Below, in pieces: positions 25,901-40,000 of a stretch of 64,000 bases of DNA. The notes under the pieces were generated by a model, which was given only the letters and a program-made list of their open reading frames with translations, made no database searches and was not told where the DNA came from. A program made the translations under genes and the position numbers. Numbering within the stretch: the first letter of the stretch is position 1; each line of letters opens with the position of its first letter. The stretch comes from Aquarana catesbeiana (taxonomy: Eukaryota > Chordata > Amphibia > Anura > Ranidae). The stretch covers positions 173,473,919 through 173,537,918 of the forward strand of contig NC_133335.1 of the NCBI RefSeq assembly GCF_042186555.1. The letters are read 5' to 3'.

Positions 25901-28900
25901 GGGACTTTGCAAAAAAATCCCCCCTCCAACATCTTACCGAGGCTTAGGACTGATTAGCTGGAAGAAGGCTGCAGCTTCTGCTGAGACGGAGCAAGACATG
26001 GAGAAGCGTGAAATTCCTTAGGAATCTCCACTTACCTTATCCCGCCGCAGGATTCTGTGGTAAAACCAAACAGACCCAACCTTCACCCATCATGGTGGGC
26101 TCCATTAAAAAACCTTCAAGGACCGTGGCCCCTTTTTTATCAGGGGGATCCTCACCCTTGGACCCGTGTATAGCACCCCGCCAGGAAGCTTTATGGCTGA
26201 AAAAACCAAAGCACAGGATCCCGGGGTCCAGCCCTCAAATAAGTGAAGCGTTACGGGTCAAACCTCGTTTCTTTCCCCACCAGGCACAGGTACCATTCAA
26301 TTCGGCCTGAAAAGACACTTTGAATGGATCAGTCTGCAACGCGTGCCCCAGCAAAGGATTACTCCAGTGGAGCTCAGCATAGCACATCTTTACTCGTGAC
26401 CAACACCTAAGACACGGGCAAAAAAACTGAGGTACTCCCAGTAATGGGAGGGGTTATATAGGGAGTGAACTTCCTGTCTTAGGGTGTGCCAGTGTCCATC
26501 ACCTAAAGGTGACCTATATAACCCACATAGTAACTACTATGGCTCTGTGTCCCCTGATGTACGATAAAGAAAAACAAAAACTGTGCAGCTTTGACCAAAT
26601 TTGAAGGCTACACAGCCTTGAAAAAGTATTGATACCCCTTGAAATTTTCCATATTTTGACATGTTACAACCAAAAATGTAAATGTTTTTTATTGGGATTT
26701 TATGTGACACACAAAATGGCACATAATTGTGAAGTGGAAGGAAAATGATAAATGGTTTTCAATTTCTTTACAAATAAATATGTGAAAAGTGTGCATTTGT
26801 GTTCAGCCCCGAGTCAATACTTTGTAGAACCACCTTTCGCTGCAATTACAGCTGTAAGTCTTTTTTGGGTATGTCTCTACCAGCTTTGCATATCTAGAGA
26901 GTGAAATTTTTGCCCATTCTTCTTTGCAAAATAGCTCAAGCTCTGTCAGATTGGATGGAGAGCGTCTGTAAACAGCAATTTTCAAGTCTTGCCACAGATT
27001 CTCAATTGGATTTAAGTCTGGATATTGACTGGGCCATTCTAACACATGAATATGCTTTGATATAAACCAGGGGTCTCCAAACTATGGCCCTCCAGTTGTT
27101 CAGGAACTATAATTCCCATCATGTCTGTGAATGTCAGAGTTTTACAATGCCTCATGGGACATAGTTTGGAGATCCCTGATCTAAACCATTCCATTGTAGC
27201 TCAGGCTGTAGGTTTAGGGTCATTGTCCTGCTGGAAGGTGAAGCCTTAGCCTCAAGCCTCGTACACACGATCAGATTTTCCGCAGACAAAGCATCGGACT
27301 TTTGTCCGAAGGGCGTGTGCCTGGATTTTGTCTTGCATACAAACGGTACACAATTGTCGGCCAACAAACATGAACATAGTGAAATACTACGAGCCGATAA
27401 AGAGGAAGTTCAATTGTCAGGCACCACCTTTTGGGCTCCTTCTGCTAATTGGTGAGTGTTGATTTGCGCTTTTCAGTTAATTTCTGAATGGCCGTTCGTC
27501 AACCAGCCATGTTGCGGAATCGGAGGAGATAACGTGTTATTTATTATTGGCCTTGGATTTATTGCTTTGACCCCAGTCCAGGAACAGGGAGGAAGAGGAT
27601 TTCTTGGACCAAAAATTGGTTGCTTTATTAATCGTGACCAATTATGTCATATGCCTTTGCTGCGGGAGCTCCAGGAGAATAATCCGGATGATTTTCAGAA
27701 TTATCTCCGGATGACGGACCCCTGCTCTCACCAACTCTCGGCATTGTTGACCCCTTATATTAAGAAGCAGGACACATGCACAAGGCTTTTATTTTATTTT
27801 TTGTTTGAATAATGATTTGATTTGTTATACTTTCTATATTTTTGGATGCATAGAATGCACTTTTTGGATAAGTTCTTACATAGTTACATAGTAGGTGAGA
27901 TTGAAAAAAGACACAAGTCCATCAAGTCCAACCTATGTGTGTGATTATGTGTCAGTATTACATTGTATATCCCTGTATGTTGCGGTCATTCAGGTGCTTA
28001 TCTAATAGTTTCTTGAAGCTATCAATGCTCCCCGCTGAGACCACCGCCTGTGGAAGGGAATTCCACATCCTTGCCGCTCTTACAGTAAAGAACCCTCTAC
28101 GTAGTTCTATTGGCAGAATAAAAAAATTGTGGAGAATAATACTTGGCTCTGTGTTTTACTTCAAATGACGGTTTGGGAGTAGGCAGTTACATTTCAAAAA
28201 ATACAATGTAAAATTGACAAGGGACACCAACATCTTTGAATCTTTGATCTTAAAAACTACGGGATAATGCTGTTGTGGTATTATTCTTGATATCACTAGA
28301 AAAAAAAAAGCCTTTGAAAATTAGTTTGCCATAACTCCATCAGTATCACCAGCAAAGCAGCTTCATTATTATCCCATTAAAGAAGAGGAGAATGTGCGCT
28401 GCATTTCTAGATTTCATAATTTGCAGCGTCACGTGTGTTAATTCTCCATTACGAACGCTAGTTTACAAGAACGACCGCTTCCGGCTCGTCCTTGCTTCCG
28501 AGCATGCGTGTTTGTATGGAAAATCTTATCATGTGTACGAGGCTTTAGTCTCAAGTCTTTTGCAGACTCTAAAGCCGCATACACACGAGTGGAATGTCCG
28601 ACAGAAAAAGTCAGACGGAAGCTTTTCATCGTCTATTCCGATCGTGTGTATGTCTCATCTGACTTTTTTTCTCAAAAATTCTGATGAACCTAGAAATGGA
28701 ACATGTTCTAAACATTTCCGACGGAACCAATTCCTATCGGGAAAACCGCTCGTCTGTATGCTGTTCCGATGGACCAAAAACGACGCATGCTCTGAAGCAA
28801 GTACGAGATGGAAGCTATTAGCTACAGGCTATTGAACTTCCTTTTTCTAGTCCCATCGTACGTGCTGTACGTCATCTCGTTCTGGACGGTCAGACTTTGG

Positions 28901-30685
28901 TTTGACCGTGTGTAGGCAAGACCGCTTGAATGGAATTCTGTCGGAGAAACCTTCGGAGTTTATGCCGACTGCAAAACTGGTCGTGTGTACAGGGCATAAC
29001 AGGTTTTCTTCCAAGATTGCCCTGTACTTGGCTCCATCAATTTCCCATCAACTCTGACAAGCTTCCCTGTCCCTGCTGAAGAAAAGCATCCCCACAACAT
29101 GATGCTGCCACCACCATGTTTCACGGTAGGGATGGTGTGTTCAGTGTGAAAATGTTAGTTTTCCGCCACACATAGTGTTTTGCTTTTAGGCCAAAAAGTA
29201 CAATTTTTTTTAACTCATCTGACCAGAGCACCTTCTTCCACATGTTTGCTGTGTCCCCCACATGGCTTCTCGCAAACTGCAAATGGGACTTCTTATGGCT
29301 TTCTTTAAACAATGGCTTTCTTCTTGCCACGCTTCCATAAAAGGTCAGATTTGTGGAGTGCACGACTAATACTTGTTCTGTGGACAGATTCTCCCACCTG
29401 AGCTGTGGATCTCTGCAGCTCCTCCAGAGTTACCATGGGCCTCTTGGCTGCTTCTCTGATTAATGCTCTCCTTGCCCGGCCTGTCAGTTTAGGTAAGTGA
29501 TGGTGAACCTTGGGACCCCAGATGTTTTGGAACTACATTTCCCATGATGCTTATGCACTCTGCCGCAGTGTAGTTGAGCATCATGGGAAATGTAGTTCCA
29601 AAACATCTGGGGTGCCAAGTTTTGACATCACTGGTTTAGGTGAATGGCCATGTCTTGGTAGGTTTGCAGTTGTGCAATACTCTTTTCATTTTCAGATGAT
29701 GGATTGAACGATGTGATGATGGGATTTTTTTATAACATAACCCTGCTTTAAACTTCTCCACAACTTTATCCCTGACCTATGTGGTGCATTCCTTGGCCTT
29801 CATGATGCTGTTTGTTCACAAAGGTTCTCTAACAAACCTCTGAGGGCTTCACAGAGCAGCTGTATTTATACTGAGATTAAATTACAGACAGGTGGGCTCT
29901 ATTTACTAATTAGGTGACTTCTGAAGGCAATTGGTTCCACTCAATTATAGTTAGGGTTATTAGAGTAAAGGGGGCTGAATACAAATGCACGCCACACTTT
30001 TCAGATATCTATTTGTAAACAAATTTGAAAACCATTTATCACTTTCGTTCTACTTCACAATTATGTGCCACTTTGTCTAGGACATAAAATCTAGAGGTCG
30101 ACCGATATATCGGCCGGCCGATATATCGGCCGATATTTGGCGTTTTTTACTTAATCGGCATCGGCCGATTGTGCTGATAAAAAAGGCCGATTATAACTTC
30201 AGCCGTGACTTGCAAATGACTTCTGTAATAGAAGTTAATGCAAGTTTCCCTAAGTTATCTGTGGAGAGGATTCTCCCCTCCTCTGGGCAGCCTGCCAAGT
30301 CTGATAAGAAGATACATTGTATCTCTTTCAGGTTCTTTTTATCAATAGACTGAACTCCGTGGAGAAGTTTTCAGTTTAACCATTTAAAGACTAAATCTTT
30401 TCTGATACTTGTTGCTTACAAGTAAAAATCCTGTATTTTCTGCTAGAAAATCACTTAGAACCCCCAAACATTATATATATTTTTTTAGCAGAGACCCTAG
30501 GGAATAAAATGGTGATTGTTGCAATATTTTATGTCACACGGTATTTGCGCAGCGGTCTTTCAAACGCAATTAAAAAAAAAAATACAGTAATGAATTAAAA
30601 AAAAAAAAATAAGCAGTAAAGTTAGCCCATTTTTTTTCGTCCAAAAGTTTTGATTACCTGTTTTTGTGTATTTATTATTTAAGAT

Positions 30686-30719
<34 letters not shown>

Positions 30720-33700
30720 GTTTTTAATCTAAATTATACATACAAGTGAACTGATTGAAGGTTTGTTTTGTTTAATGTTTAAATGAAAAAAAATTTCTGT
30801 ATTACTTAAGGTTGCTTTCACACTGGAGCGGGCAGGCGTTGATGGTAAAACGCTGCTAGTTTTAGCGGCGCTTTACCGTCATTTTAGAGGCGCTATTCGG
30901 CTGCTAGCGGGGCGCTTATAACCCAGCTAGCGGCCGAGGAAGGGGTTAAATGCGCCCCTGAAGCGCCGCTGCCAAAACGCTTTGCAGGCGCTTCGGCAGC
31001 AGTGCGCATTCATTTCAATGGGCAGGAGTGGTGGAGCAGCAGTATACACCGCTCCAAAGATGCCGTTTGCAGGACTTTTTTTTACATCCTGCCAGCGCAT
31101 CGCCTCAGTGTGAAAGCACTCGGGATCTCACACTGAGACTGCAGGGGAGCCGTTTTACAGGCACTTTACAGGTGCTATTTTTAGCCCAAAAGCGCCTGAA
31201 AAACGCCCCAGTGTGAAAGGGGTCTAACTGTTAGATTTTATGAGATGAAGGGAAAAAAGAAAGGAAAAAAAAAATCGGCCAAATATATCAGCCCAAAAAA
31301 ATCGGCATCACATATCGGCCATCGGCCACCGCGATTTCTAAATATCGGCATCGGCATCGGCCAGAGAAAAACCCATATCGGTCGACCTCTAATAAAATCC
31401 CAATAAAATACATTTATGTTTTTGGTTGTAACATGACAAAATGAGGAAAATTTCTTTTTCAAGGCACTGTAAGTGCACCTTTACAAAATGTATTTTTTTT
31501 TTCTTTTCTTAGGAGCCTGTAAAGCATCGCACCCACGATCAGCACATCACAAGTGCAGTGCCAGGCTCCTGCAGACTGTCAGTAGAGCTGTCTGCCTGTA
31601 CCTCCAATAAAGGAAGGCAGTTGCTAAAGAAAGGAAGATCAATGAACTACTAGAGCGCTCACCAGAACCCTCATAGTTCATTGAGAACTACAAGCTGTCA
31701 GCTGCAATGGCTGATCTTAGTTGTAGTTCATTCATTCACAGAACTCTGACAGCCAAGTGTCTCCATCCACTCCCTCCTATGTTTTAGTATAAAGTTGGCC
31801 ATGCATCATATGATCTGATTGTACAGAGATTGCACAATCTCCTTTAGATTTACCAAAACTATATAATAGGAGGATACACCATCTATCCAATCAGGCAGGC
31901 CCTAGCACTACATAGTTGATGATAGATCTAAAGGAGATTGTACAATCAGATTATATAGTGTATGGTGAGTTTTACAGAACCCAGGACATACTTCTCCTGT
32001 TTTTAATACTACAGCTCTATCCACATAGGCTGCTATCTGATTGCTCAGCTCCTGCACACTCTGCCAAATGAATGATCTATGCAACATGAAAGTAAGGTAG
32101 AAAAATAATTGATGCCTGTGTATTAAGTGAGAACAGTGATCACTGATTGCATTTAAAAAATGTGCACCTGCAGAGGTGGGTGGTAGTGATCTCCTGGAGT
32201 AGGAGAGCAGATTATGTGTGTGTGTGTGTGTGGGGGGGGGGTTAATGAGGTCAGCTGGTGAACTACTTCCTGTATCTTAACATTTTTTTACTTCCTAAGG
32301 GCCATCCAGGAATAAAAAGTTTTTTTTTATACAAGTTGGACACAGAGGTAAGGGGTGTGTAGGATAAATAGAAAGCTTTTTTATATCTGCAAAAGAAGTA
32401 CATTAATGCTATATTAGTATATAGGGGAGCTGGAATTTAGAAAAAAAAAGTGAACTTAGCCTTTAAGGCAGGGATAGGCAACCTTTTGAGCACAGTGTGC
32501 CGAAATTCTTTTCAAAGAAACTGAATGTGCTGATTTTATACCAAAAAAAGTCAACTTCACACTCTCAATCATGAAAAGGATTTTTTAAATGCTGTAAACT
32601 ACTTTAGTAGTGAGAAATTAACATCCTGCACCTTCACACCTCAGATCACTGTCCCCCCTGCAAATCTGTTTCACCACTGTACCCCCCTGCAAATCTGCCC
32701 CACCAACGTACCCCATTTCTCATCTGCCCCAACGTACCCCATTTCTCATCTGCCCCAACGTACCCCATTTCTCATCTGCCCCACCAATGTAACCCCCCTG
32801 CTCATCTGTCCCACCACTGTAACCCCCCTGCTCATCTGTCCCACCACTGTAACCCCCCTGCTCATCTGTCCCACCACTGTACCCACCCTGCTCATCTGTC
32901 CCACCACTGTACCCACCCTGCTCATCTGTCCCACCACTGTAACCCCCTGCTCATCTGCCCCAACACTGTACCTCCATGCACATCTGCTCCACCGTCATAC
33001 CCCCATGCTCTTCTGTCTCACTGCTGAACCATCTTCTCATCTGTCCAAACACTGTAACCCCCTTTCTCATCTGCCCCACCAATGTACCTCTTGGACATCT
33101 GTACCACCACTGTACCCCCTGCTCTTCTGCCCCACCACTGTAACCCCCTGGCTCATGTGTTCCACCAATGTATCTCCTTTCTCCTCTGCACATCTGCCCC
33201 ACCTCTGTACCCCCTGCTTCTCTGCCCCACTACTGTAACCCTCTACTCATCTGTCACCAATGTACCGCCTTTCTCCTCTGCCCCAACACTGAACCCCCCC
33301 TGCTCATCTTTCCCACCGCTGTAACCCCCTTCTCATCTAGCCCAACACTGAACCCCCTGCTCATCTGTCCCACCACTGTACCCACCCTGCTTTTCTGTCC
33401 CACCGCTGAACCCCCTTCTCATCCCTCCCACCACTGTACCTCCTGTACATCTGCCCCGCAAATGTACCCCCTTGCTCTCCTGTCCCACCACTGTACCTCC
33501 CAGCACATCTGCTCCACCGCCGTATCCCCATGCTCTTCTGTCTCACTACTGAATCACCTTCTCATCTGTCCTAATACTGAACCCATCTGCTCATCTGCCT
33601 CACCACTGTAACCCGCTTTCTCATCTGCCCCACCAATGTACCTCCTGCACATCTGTCTTACCTCTTTACTCCCCTGCTCTCCTGCCCCACCACTGTAACC

Positions 33701-36700
33701 CCCTGCTTATCTGTCCCCCCAATACACCTCCTTTCAAATCTGACCCACTGCTCTACCCCCGCTTTTCTGTCCCACCACTGAACCCCTTCTCATCTGCCCC
33801 AACACTAAACTTCCCTGCTCATCTGGCTCAAATCTGAACCCCCCTGCTCATCTGTCCCACTGCTGAACCCCTTCTCATCTCTTCTACCACTGTACCTCCC
33901 TGCACATCTGCCCCACCGCTGCACCTCCTGCTCATCTGTCCCACCTCTGAACGCCTCCTGCTCATCTGTCCCACCGCTGTACCCTCTTCTCATCTGCTCC
34001 ACCGCTGTACCCTCTTCTCATCTGCTCCACCGTTGTCATCTATGATATGCGTGATATGCAGACTGATGAAAGGAAGCAAAGATGACACATCTACCTGAGT
34101 GTCATCCTGCTGATCCACCTCTCGCATCCAGCCCACGTGTTTGTATGTGATGTCACATACAAGCATCTGGAATGGATGCGCAATGATGAGCTCAGGTCAG
34201 GGGCATTTTCTGAAATCAGTGGGCCTGTGTGCAGGATCATAAGTTTGGCCCCCGCAGCTGAGAAAAAGTGCGGCGCTCTGCGCCACAGGAAAAGTTGGGC
34301 GTGATTTTCACTGCACTGAATACTGGCTGTGGCTTAAAAAGACAGAGTGCAGGGGTTCAGTAGTAAGTGATACAAAGTTCAGGAATAATTTCAACAAAGT
34401 TCCCAGAAGCTCAACAATAATTCCACAAACTGTCACCTGATTGTGGTTTTCTCAATCACAGTGAAATCCCTTCTTCTGCGATTGGTAGTGGCAACCGAGA
34501 GAGTCGTCTTCCTCCAGATGGTGGATGGGGCTAGCAGTGGCCAAGACAGTCCTCCTCCTCCTCCTGCAGAACTGCACTCAATCTCTTCCCCATCACAAAA
34601 GCTGATGCTTGCAGCTACAGCAAAGTTACAGAACCAAACAATGTTTCCCATCTTTCACAATGTGTGGGGGCGCAGTGCCTCCCCCTCAGTGTGGGTGCGG
34701 CATGGGGAATTCTGAGATTGGAATGCATTAGTATCTCACTGACACTTCCCTGCACTGCTCTGCTGATAGGGAAGGGAGTCGAGTGCCGGCTGAAGAAGCT
34801 TCGTGTGTCGGCTGAAGAGGCTTCATGTACCGCTTGCTGCACCAGTGCCGGGGGTTGCCAACCCCTGCTTTAAGGTCATCTGAAAGTCTTGCTCACAGTA
34901 CATTGCAACAACAGAAATGTATATACTTCTTGATAAAAAAAGGATACAAAAACGAAACATCCAAAAGAAGGGCAACCTTGAGAGGAACATGCCCCTAGAA
35001 GATTTATATACCTATGAACTCAAACACAAAAATCCCACCACTGATGTCCCAAAGATACATAAGAAATCATATGGTGATTAATCTGCCAAGATATCACTTT
35101 TGGGCATATTTACCCTCTAATAGCTAGCCTATTTAACATATCAGGAATAATATCGCCTGACTAGGGTTGGGTACTACATAAATATATTTAAAGGGAAATA
35201 ATAAACATACCTCTAGTACCCTCTTGCCAGTTATGACTGATCGGTGAAACCATATATACTGTGCAAGGACCAGTGCACAAGGCCAGACATACATTCCATA
35301 TTCTGAATCCAGTACCTGCAAAACATTTTTGTTAAATTGGTGAACAAGGGTAAAATAAAACAAATCAGTCTTCCTTGCACTGTTTTCCTTTGACAGTTAA
35401 TTCCTAGATAAAATAACACATAACAGACCTGTTTTACCTTCCATAGGATTTGTAATTCTGTTCATCTAGTCCTAACAGTTACACAACTCTGCCACACAGC
35501 ACAGCCCTTTCTGGCAATTTAGAAAGCGTTATTTTCCTCTGCTGCGATCAAGTGAAACGTACAGGTCTTGTCTCTTTCCTGGCGGGCGAATGGACAGTGA
35601 AAAGAAAAGCAGCAGACTTATGAGCTCATCTCTGTCACTCTGCTCTCCCCTCCTATCAGCAATGCTCCTTGGTAGCACATGCACACTATAGCACAACTAA
35701 CCGGCTCATTTGTGCTGTCATTTCCTGTCCTAGACTGAGCTCTGCTGTACATTGATTCAAGAGGGTGATACCAGGTCAAATTCAGATACTTGCACTGCTT
35801 TCATTAAAAAATATATGCATTACTTATGTACTAATTAATTTCATTACTTTGTGTCTCCTAAATCTGTCTAGGGTTCAGCTTTAAAAGCAGAAGTCCAGGT
35901 TTCCAGTCACTTTACATAGACCATTTGGGCCAAACTTTACCAGTATAATAATTAAAAGCCGTAATATGTTAACTACTTTGTAAGCCGTAATACATGAGAC
36001 CGTTGCCAATATTGCCCGCAGCCAGGATTCCACATCCTGGTAAAGCCTGGCATCTTAAGCGCTGTCCATAGTGCTGATCCTATATTGTTGCAGTGTCAGC
36101 ATTGAGGGCAGGTTCACAAAGCAAGCAATTAGAAAAACGAAACATGTAACATTTCTAAAGCCAAAAGTTTCTTTTGAATAAAGTAGAAAATGGATAAAGT
36201 GACCATGTCAGTCAAAACACTTTGTGACCTTAAAGAGAACCTGCCATTTCAGGCTTACACATGGTTTAGACAAAGTTCTTCTAATAGGGCAACTCCCCAC
36301 CTATGAAATGGTGACTCCCCCCTTTATTAAACACTATGAGGTGTATTTATATAAAAATGTGCATAGCTTGTCTAGTGAAACTTCAAGCAAATGTCTTTAT
36401 TGCGAATGGGGCAAAATAGATTGTTTTCAGGCTATATTCTCTGCAGACTGAATGTTATTTCATAGAAAACAAACATTGTGAATGGTAAAAGTACCGCATT
36501 ATTGGCACTAGATGGCGCTGCGTATCATAGGAAATAAATACACTCCTTAGCTCAATCTAGTAGTCATAATACAATATTTTCCCTATTTAGACTTCTTTTT
36601 TCCAATTATTAACATTCGATCTACAGACAATATAGTCTGAGAATATTCAATTTTGCCACATTCACACAGAATGAATTTACATGCAGTTTTGGTGGAGGAT

Positions 36701-37019
36701 GGAAGCACCAGAGCAAAGTATAAGGTAGGTGATACATCTGCTCTGAAATCCCCTAGACGTATATAATAATATATAGTTACATAGTTAGTCAGGTTGAAAA
36801 AAAGACACAAGTCCATCTAGTTAAAAAAAAAAATATATAACATACATACACACACACAATCCTTCACCCACAGTTGATCCAGAGGAAGGCAAAAAACCCC
36901 CAGCAAAGCATGGACCAATTTGCTATAGCTCTGGAAAAAATTCCTTCTTGATCCCCCGAGAGGCAATCGGATTTTCCCTGGATCAACATTACATATAATA
37001 TAATATAAATATAATATAA

Positions 37020-37054
<35 letters not shown>

Positions 37055-40000
37055 GTGCCTTGCAAAAGTATTCACCCCCCTTGGCTTTTTACCTATTTTG
37101 TTACATTACAGCCTTTAGTTCAATGTTTTTTTTAATCTGAATTATATGTGATGTATCAGAACACAATAGTCTAAGTTGGTGAAGTAAAATTAGAAAAATA
37201 TATACATAAAACTATTTTTCAGAAATAAAAATGATAATTGGCATGTGCGTATGTATTCACCCCTTTATTAGGAAGCCCATAAAAAGCTCTGGTGCAACTA
37301 ATTACCTTCAGAAGTCACATAATTAGTGAAATAATGTCCACCTGTGTGCAATCTAAGGGTCACATGATCTGCCATTACATATACACACCTTTTTGAAAGG
37401 CCCCAGAGGCTGCAACACCTAAGCAAGAGGCACCACTAACCAAACACTGCCACGAAGACCAAGGAACTCTCCAAACAAGTAAGGGGCAATGTTGTTGAGA
37501 AGTACAAGTCAGGGTTAGGTTATAAAAAATATCCAAATCTTTGATGATCCCTAGGAGCACCATCAAATTTATCATAACCAAATGGAAAGAACATGGCACA
37601 ACAGCACACCTGCCAAGAGACGGCCGCACACCAAAACTCAGGGACTGGGCAAGGAGGGCATTAATCAGAGAGGCAGCACAGAGACCTAAGGTAACCCTGG
37701 AGGAGCTGCAGAGTTCCACAGCAGAGACTGGAGTATCTGTACATAGGACGACAATAAGCTGTACGCTCCATAGAGTTGGGCTTTATGGCAGATTGGCCAG
37801 AAGAAAGCCATTACTTTCAGCAAAAAACAATATGGCACGTTTTGAGTTTCCGAAAAGGGATGTGGGAGACTCCCAAAATGTATGGAGGAAGGTGCTCTGG
37901 TCTGATGAGACTAAAAATGAACTTTTTGGCCATGAAAGAAAACGCTATGTCTGGCGCAAACCCAACACATCACATCACCCTAAGAACACCATCCCCACAG
38001 TGTAACATGGTGGTGGCAGCATCATGCTGTGGGGATGTTTTTCAGCAGTCCAGACTGGGAAACTGGTCAGAGTTGAGGGAAAGATGGATGGTGCTAAATT
38101 CCGGGGTCATTCTTGAACAAAACATGTACCACTCTGTGTGTGATTTGAGGCTAGGACGGAGGTTCACCTTCCAGCAGGACAATGACCCTAAATACACCCC
38201 AAAAAAACATGTAAATGTGTTAGAATGGCCTAGTCAAAGCCCAGAACTCATCCCAACGGAAAAATCTGTAGTCAGACTTAACGATTGCTGTTCACAAGCG
38301 CAAACCATCCAACTTGAAGAAGCTGGAGCAGTTTTGCAAGGAGGAATGGGCAAAAATCCCAATGGTAAGATGTGGCAAGTTCATAGAGACTTATCGAAAG
38401 CGACTTGGAGCTGTGATAGCCACACTTGAGTGGTTTAAGGGGAAACATGTAAATGTGTTGAAATAGCCTAGTCAAAGCCCAGACCTCAATCCAATAGAAA
38501 ATCTGTGGTCAGACTTAAAGCGACTTGGAGCTGTGATAGCCGCAAAAGGTGGCTCTTCAAAGTATTGACTTTAGGGGGGTGAATAGTTATGCACATTGAC
38601 TTTTTCTGTTATTTTGTCCTATTTGTAGTTTGCTGCACAATAAAACAAACAAAAAAAAATCTTCAAAAGTTGTGGGCATGCTCTGTAAATTAAACGATGC
38701 AAAGCCTCAAACAATCCATGTTAATTCCAGGTCCAGGCAAGAAAACACGAAAAATTCCAAGGAGGGTGAATACTTTTGCAAGGCAACTCATTCAATGTTA
38801 TCCTATGTGTCCATGTACACAGTCTCGTTTTTTGGTGTTTTTATGCAGTTGTGTTTAACCTCGTTTTTCCAGAAGCAAAAAATGGGTTCAGACGCTAAAC
38901 ACCGGTACCCGCATTTAACCACGTTTGCGTTTATAAGTGTCTTTAAAGGAACCCTGTTTTTTTGGACCAGAAAACACAGAAATATGATAGTAAACTGCAG
39001 CAGAGAATGACATTTTGCGACCAAAATTTGGGGCCCCTTGGTGCTAGGAACCCCAAATTCAGTGTGCAAACACATTTGAACTAGCACTACAACATATCCA
39101 AAGTTGGGGTTCCTAGCAGGAAGTGGCCCCGAGATACGGGGCCCTAAATTCGGGTCGCAAAATGTCAAGCACTTTTCTGCAGCAGAGAATGACATTTTGC
39201 GACCCGACTTTGGGGCCCCGTATCTCGGGGCCACTTGGTGCTAGGAACCCCAACTTTGGATATGTTGTAGTGTTAGTTCCACTGTGTTAGCAAATTTAGG
39301 GTTCCTAGCACCAAGTGGCCCTGAGATACGGGGCCCCAAAGTTGGGTCGCAAAATGTCATTCTCTGCTCTGCAGACGCTTCTAGACTCAAACGCGGTAAA
39401 ACGTGGCTAAGAGCGGCTAAACGCGGCATGGAAATGGGGGAAAACGGGAGTTTATAAATGCCGGTTTCAGCTTTTAAAAATATGTGTTCAGCAGAGTTTG
39501 CACCGGCGTCTCATGTGCATGAAGCCTAAGGCTTCATGTACACTGCTACTGGTAGACGGACGTTTAGGAGCAGTTGGGCGTTTTTTTCAGCTGCTCCTGA
39601 ACTCTCCTCTATGTTATCTTATCAGTACATGTACACAGGGCCGTTTCTAAGCAGTTGAGCTTAGAAGCATTTTTTTTGGAAAGCAAAAAAAAGGGGGTTC
39701 AGGACGGATGTTCAGAAGCATTCGAAATGCCAAACGCCTGTAACAGCTTGTAAACGTGTGTAAACGTGTTAACTCGCGTTTAGCCGCATTTCATTTACAA
39801 GCGTTTTTAATTTTTGACAGTCCTGCCCCCCCCCCCCCAAAAAAATTAAAAGTCAGCAACTACAAATACTGCAGCTGCTGATTTTTACTATTAGGGTACA
39901 AGTAAGTATGATTCGTGCATGCGCAGTAGGTTCGCCACAGCGAACTGAGCTGGAAGTGGGAGAAGGTACCAATCAAAACCAGGTACCCGCTCCCCCTTCC

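Larger units (their letters stand above)
19617..26572 (-). mobile_element. DIRS-type (tyrosine recombinase) retrotransposon, decayed
   Basis: Inverted ~145-bp termini (19617-19765 and 26432-26572) enclose, in minus orientation, gag-like, reverse transcriptase, RNase H and tyrosine recombinase sequence. Inverted termini with a recombinase instead of an integrase define the DIRS group, known to be abundant in amphibians. Key readings are KPNGDVKPILGLNRFL and SIDIKDAYLHVP, then IAYLDDLLLI for reverse transcriptase, VTTDASLSGLGAVL for RNase H, and HSSRATSASWAAHH ... TRFYQVD for the recombinase. Numerous stops and frameshifts make it inactive. An unrelated repeat, a Harbinger-like MITE and a 470-bp tandem duplication interrupt the gag part (about 23457-25219). 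Confidence 0.9.
27255..28544 (+). mobile_element. Harbinger-derived non-autonomous element
   Basis: Ends AGCCTCGTACACACGAT and ATCATGTGTACGAGGCT form the terminal inverted repeat. The interior keeps a piece of the nuclease protein (27573-27788) and has gained a dispersed repeat (27876-28140). The 3-bp target duplication is not clear (TCA versus TTA). Confidence 0.8.
26611..31469 (-). mobile_element. Tc1-like transposon, split by nested insertions
   Basis: The right end reads TTTTTCAAGGCACTG followed by TA. The left end reads CACAGCCTTGAAAAAGTATT, with ACATGTTACAACCAAAAATG inside both termini. Transposase pieces lie on the minus strand at 26803-27045 and about 29085-29760. Without insertions the element would be near 1.6 kb. 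The excess comes from hAT and Harbinger-type elements at 27068-27178, 27255-28544, 28573-28996, 29495-29633 and 30092-31391. A truncated relative is at 45915-46694. Confidence 0.9.

Noticed and set aside
32746..33611. Frames with repeated VGQMSRGVT or SAPTLNP-like phrases
   Set aside because: Minisatellite translation inside the hAT-type element.
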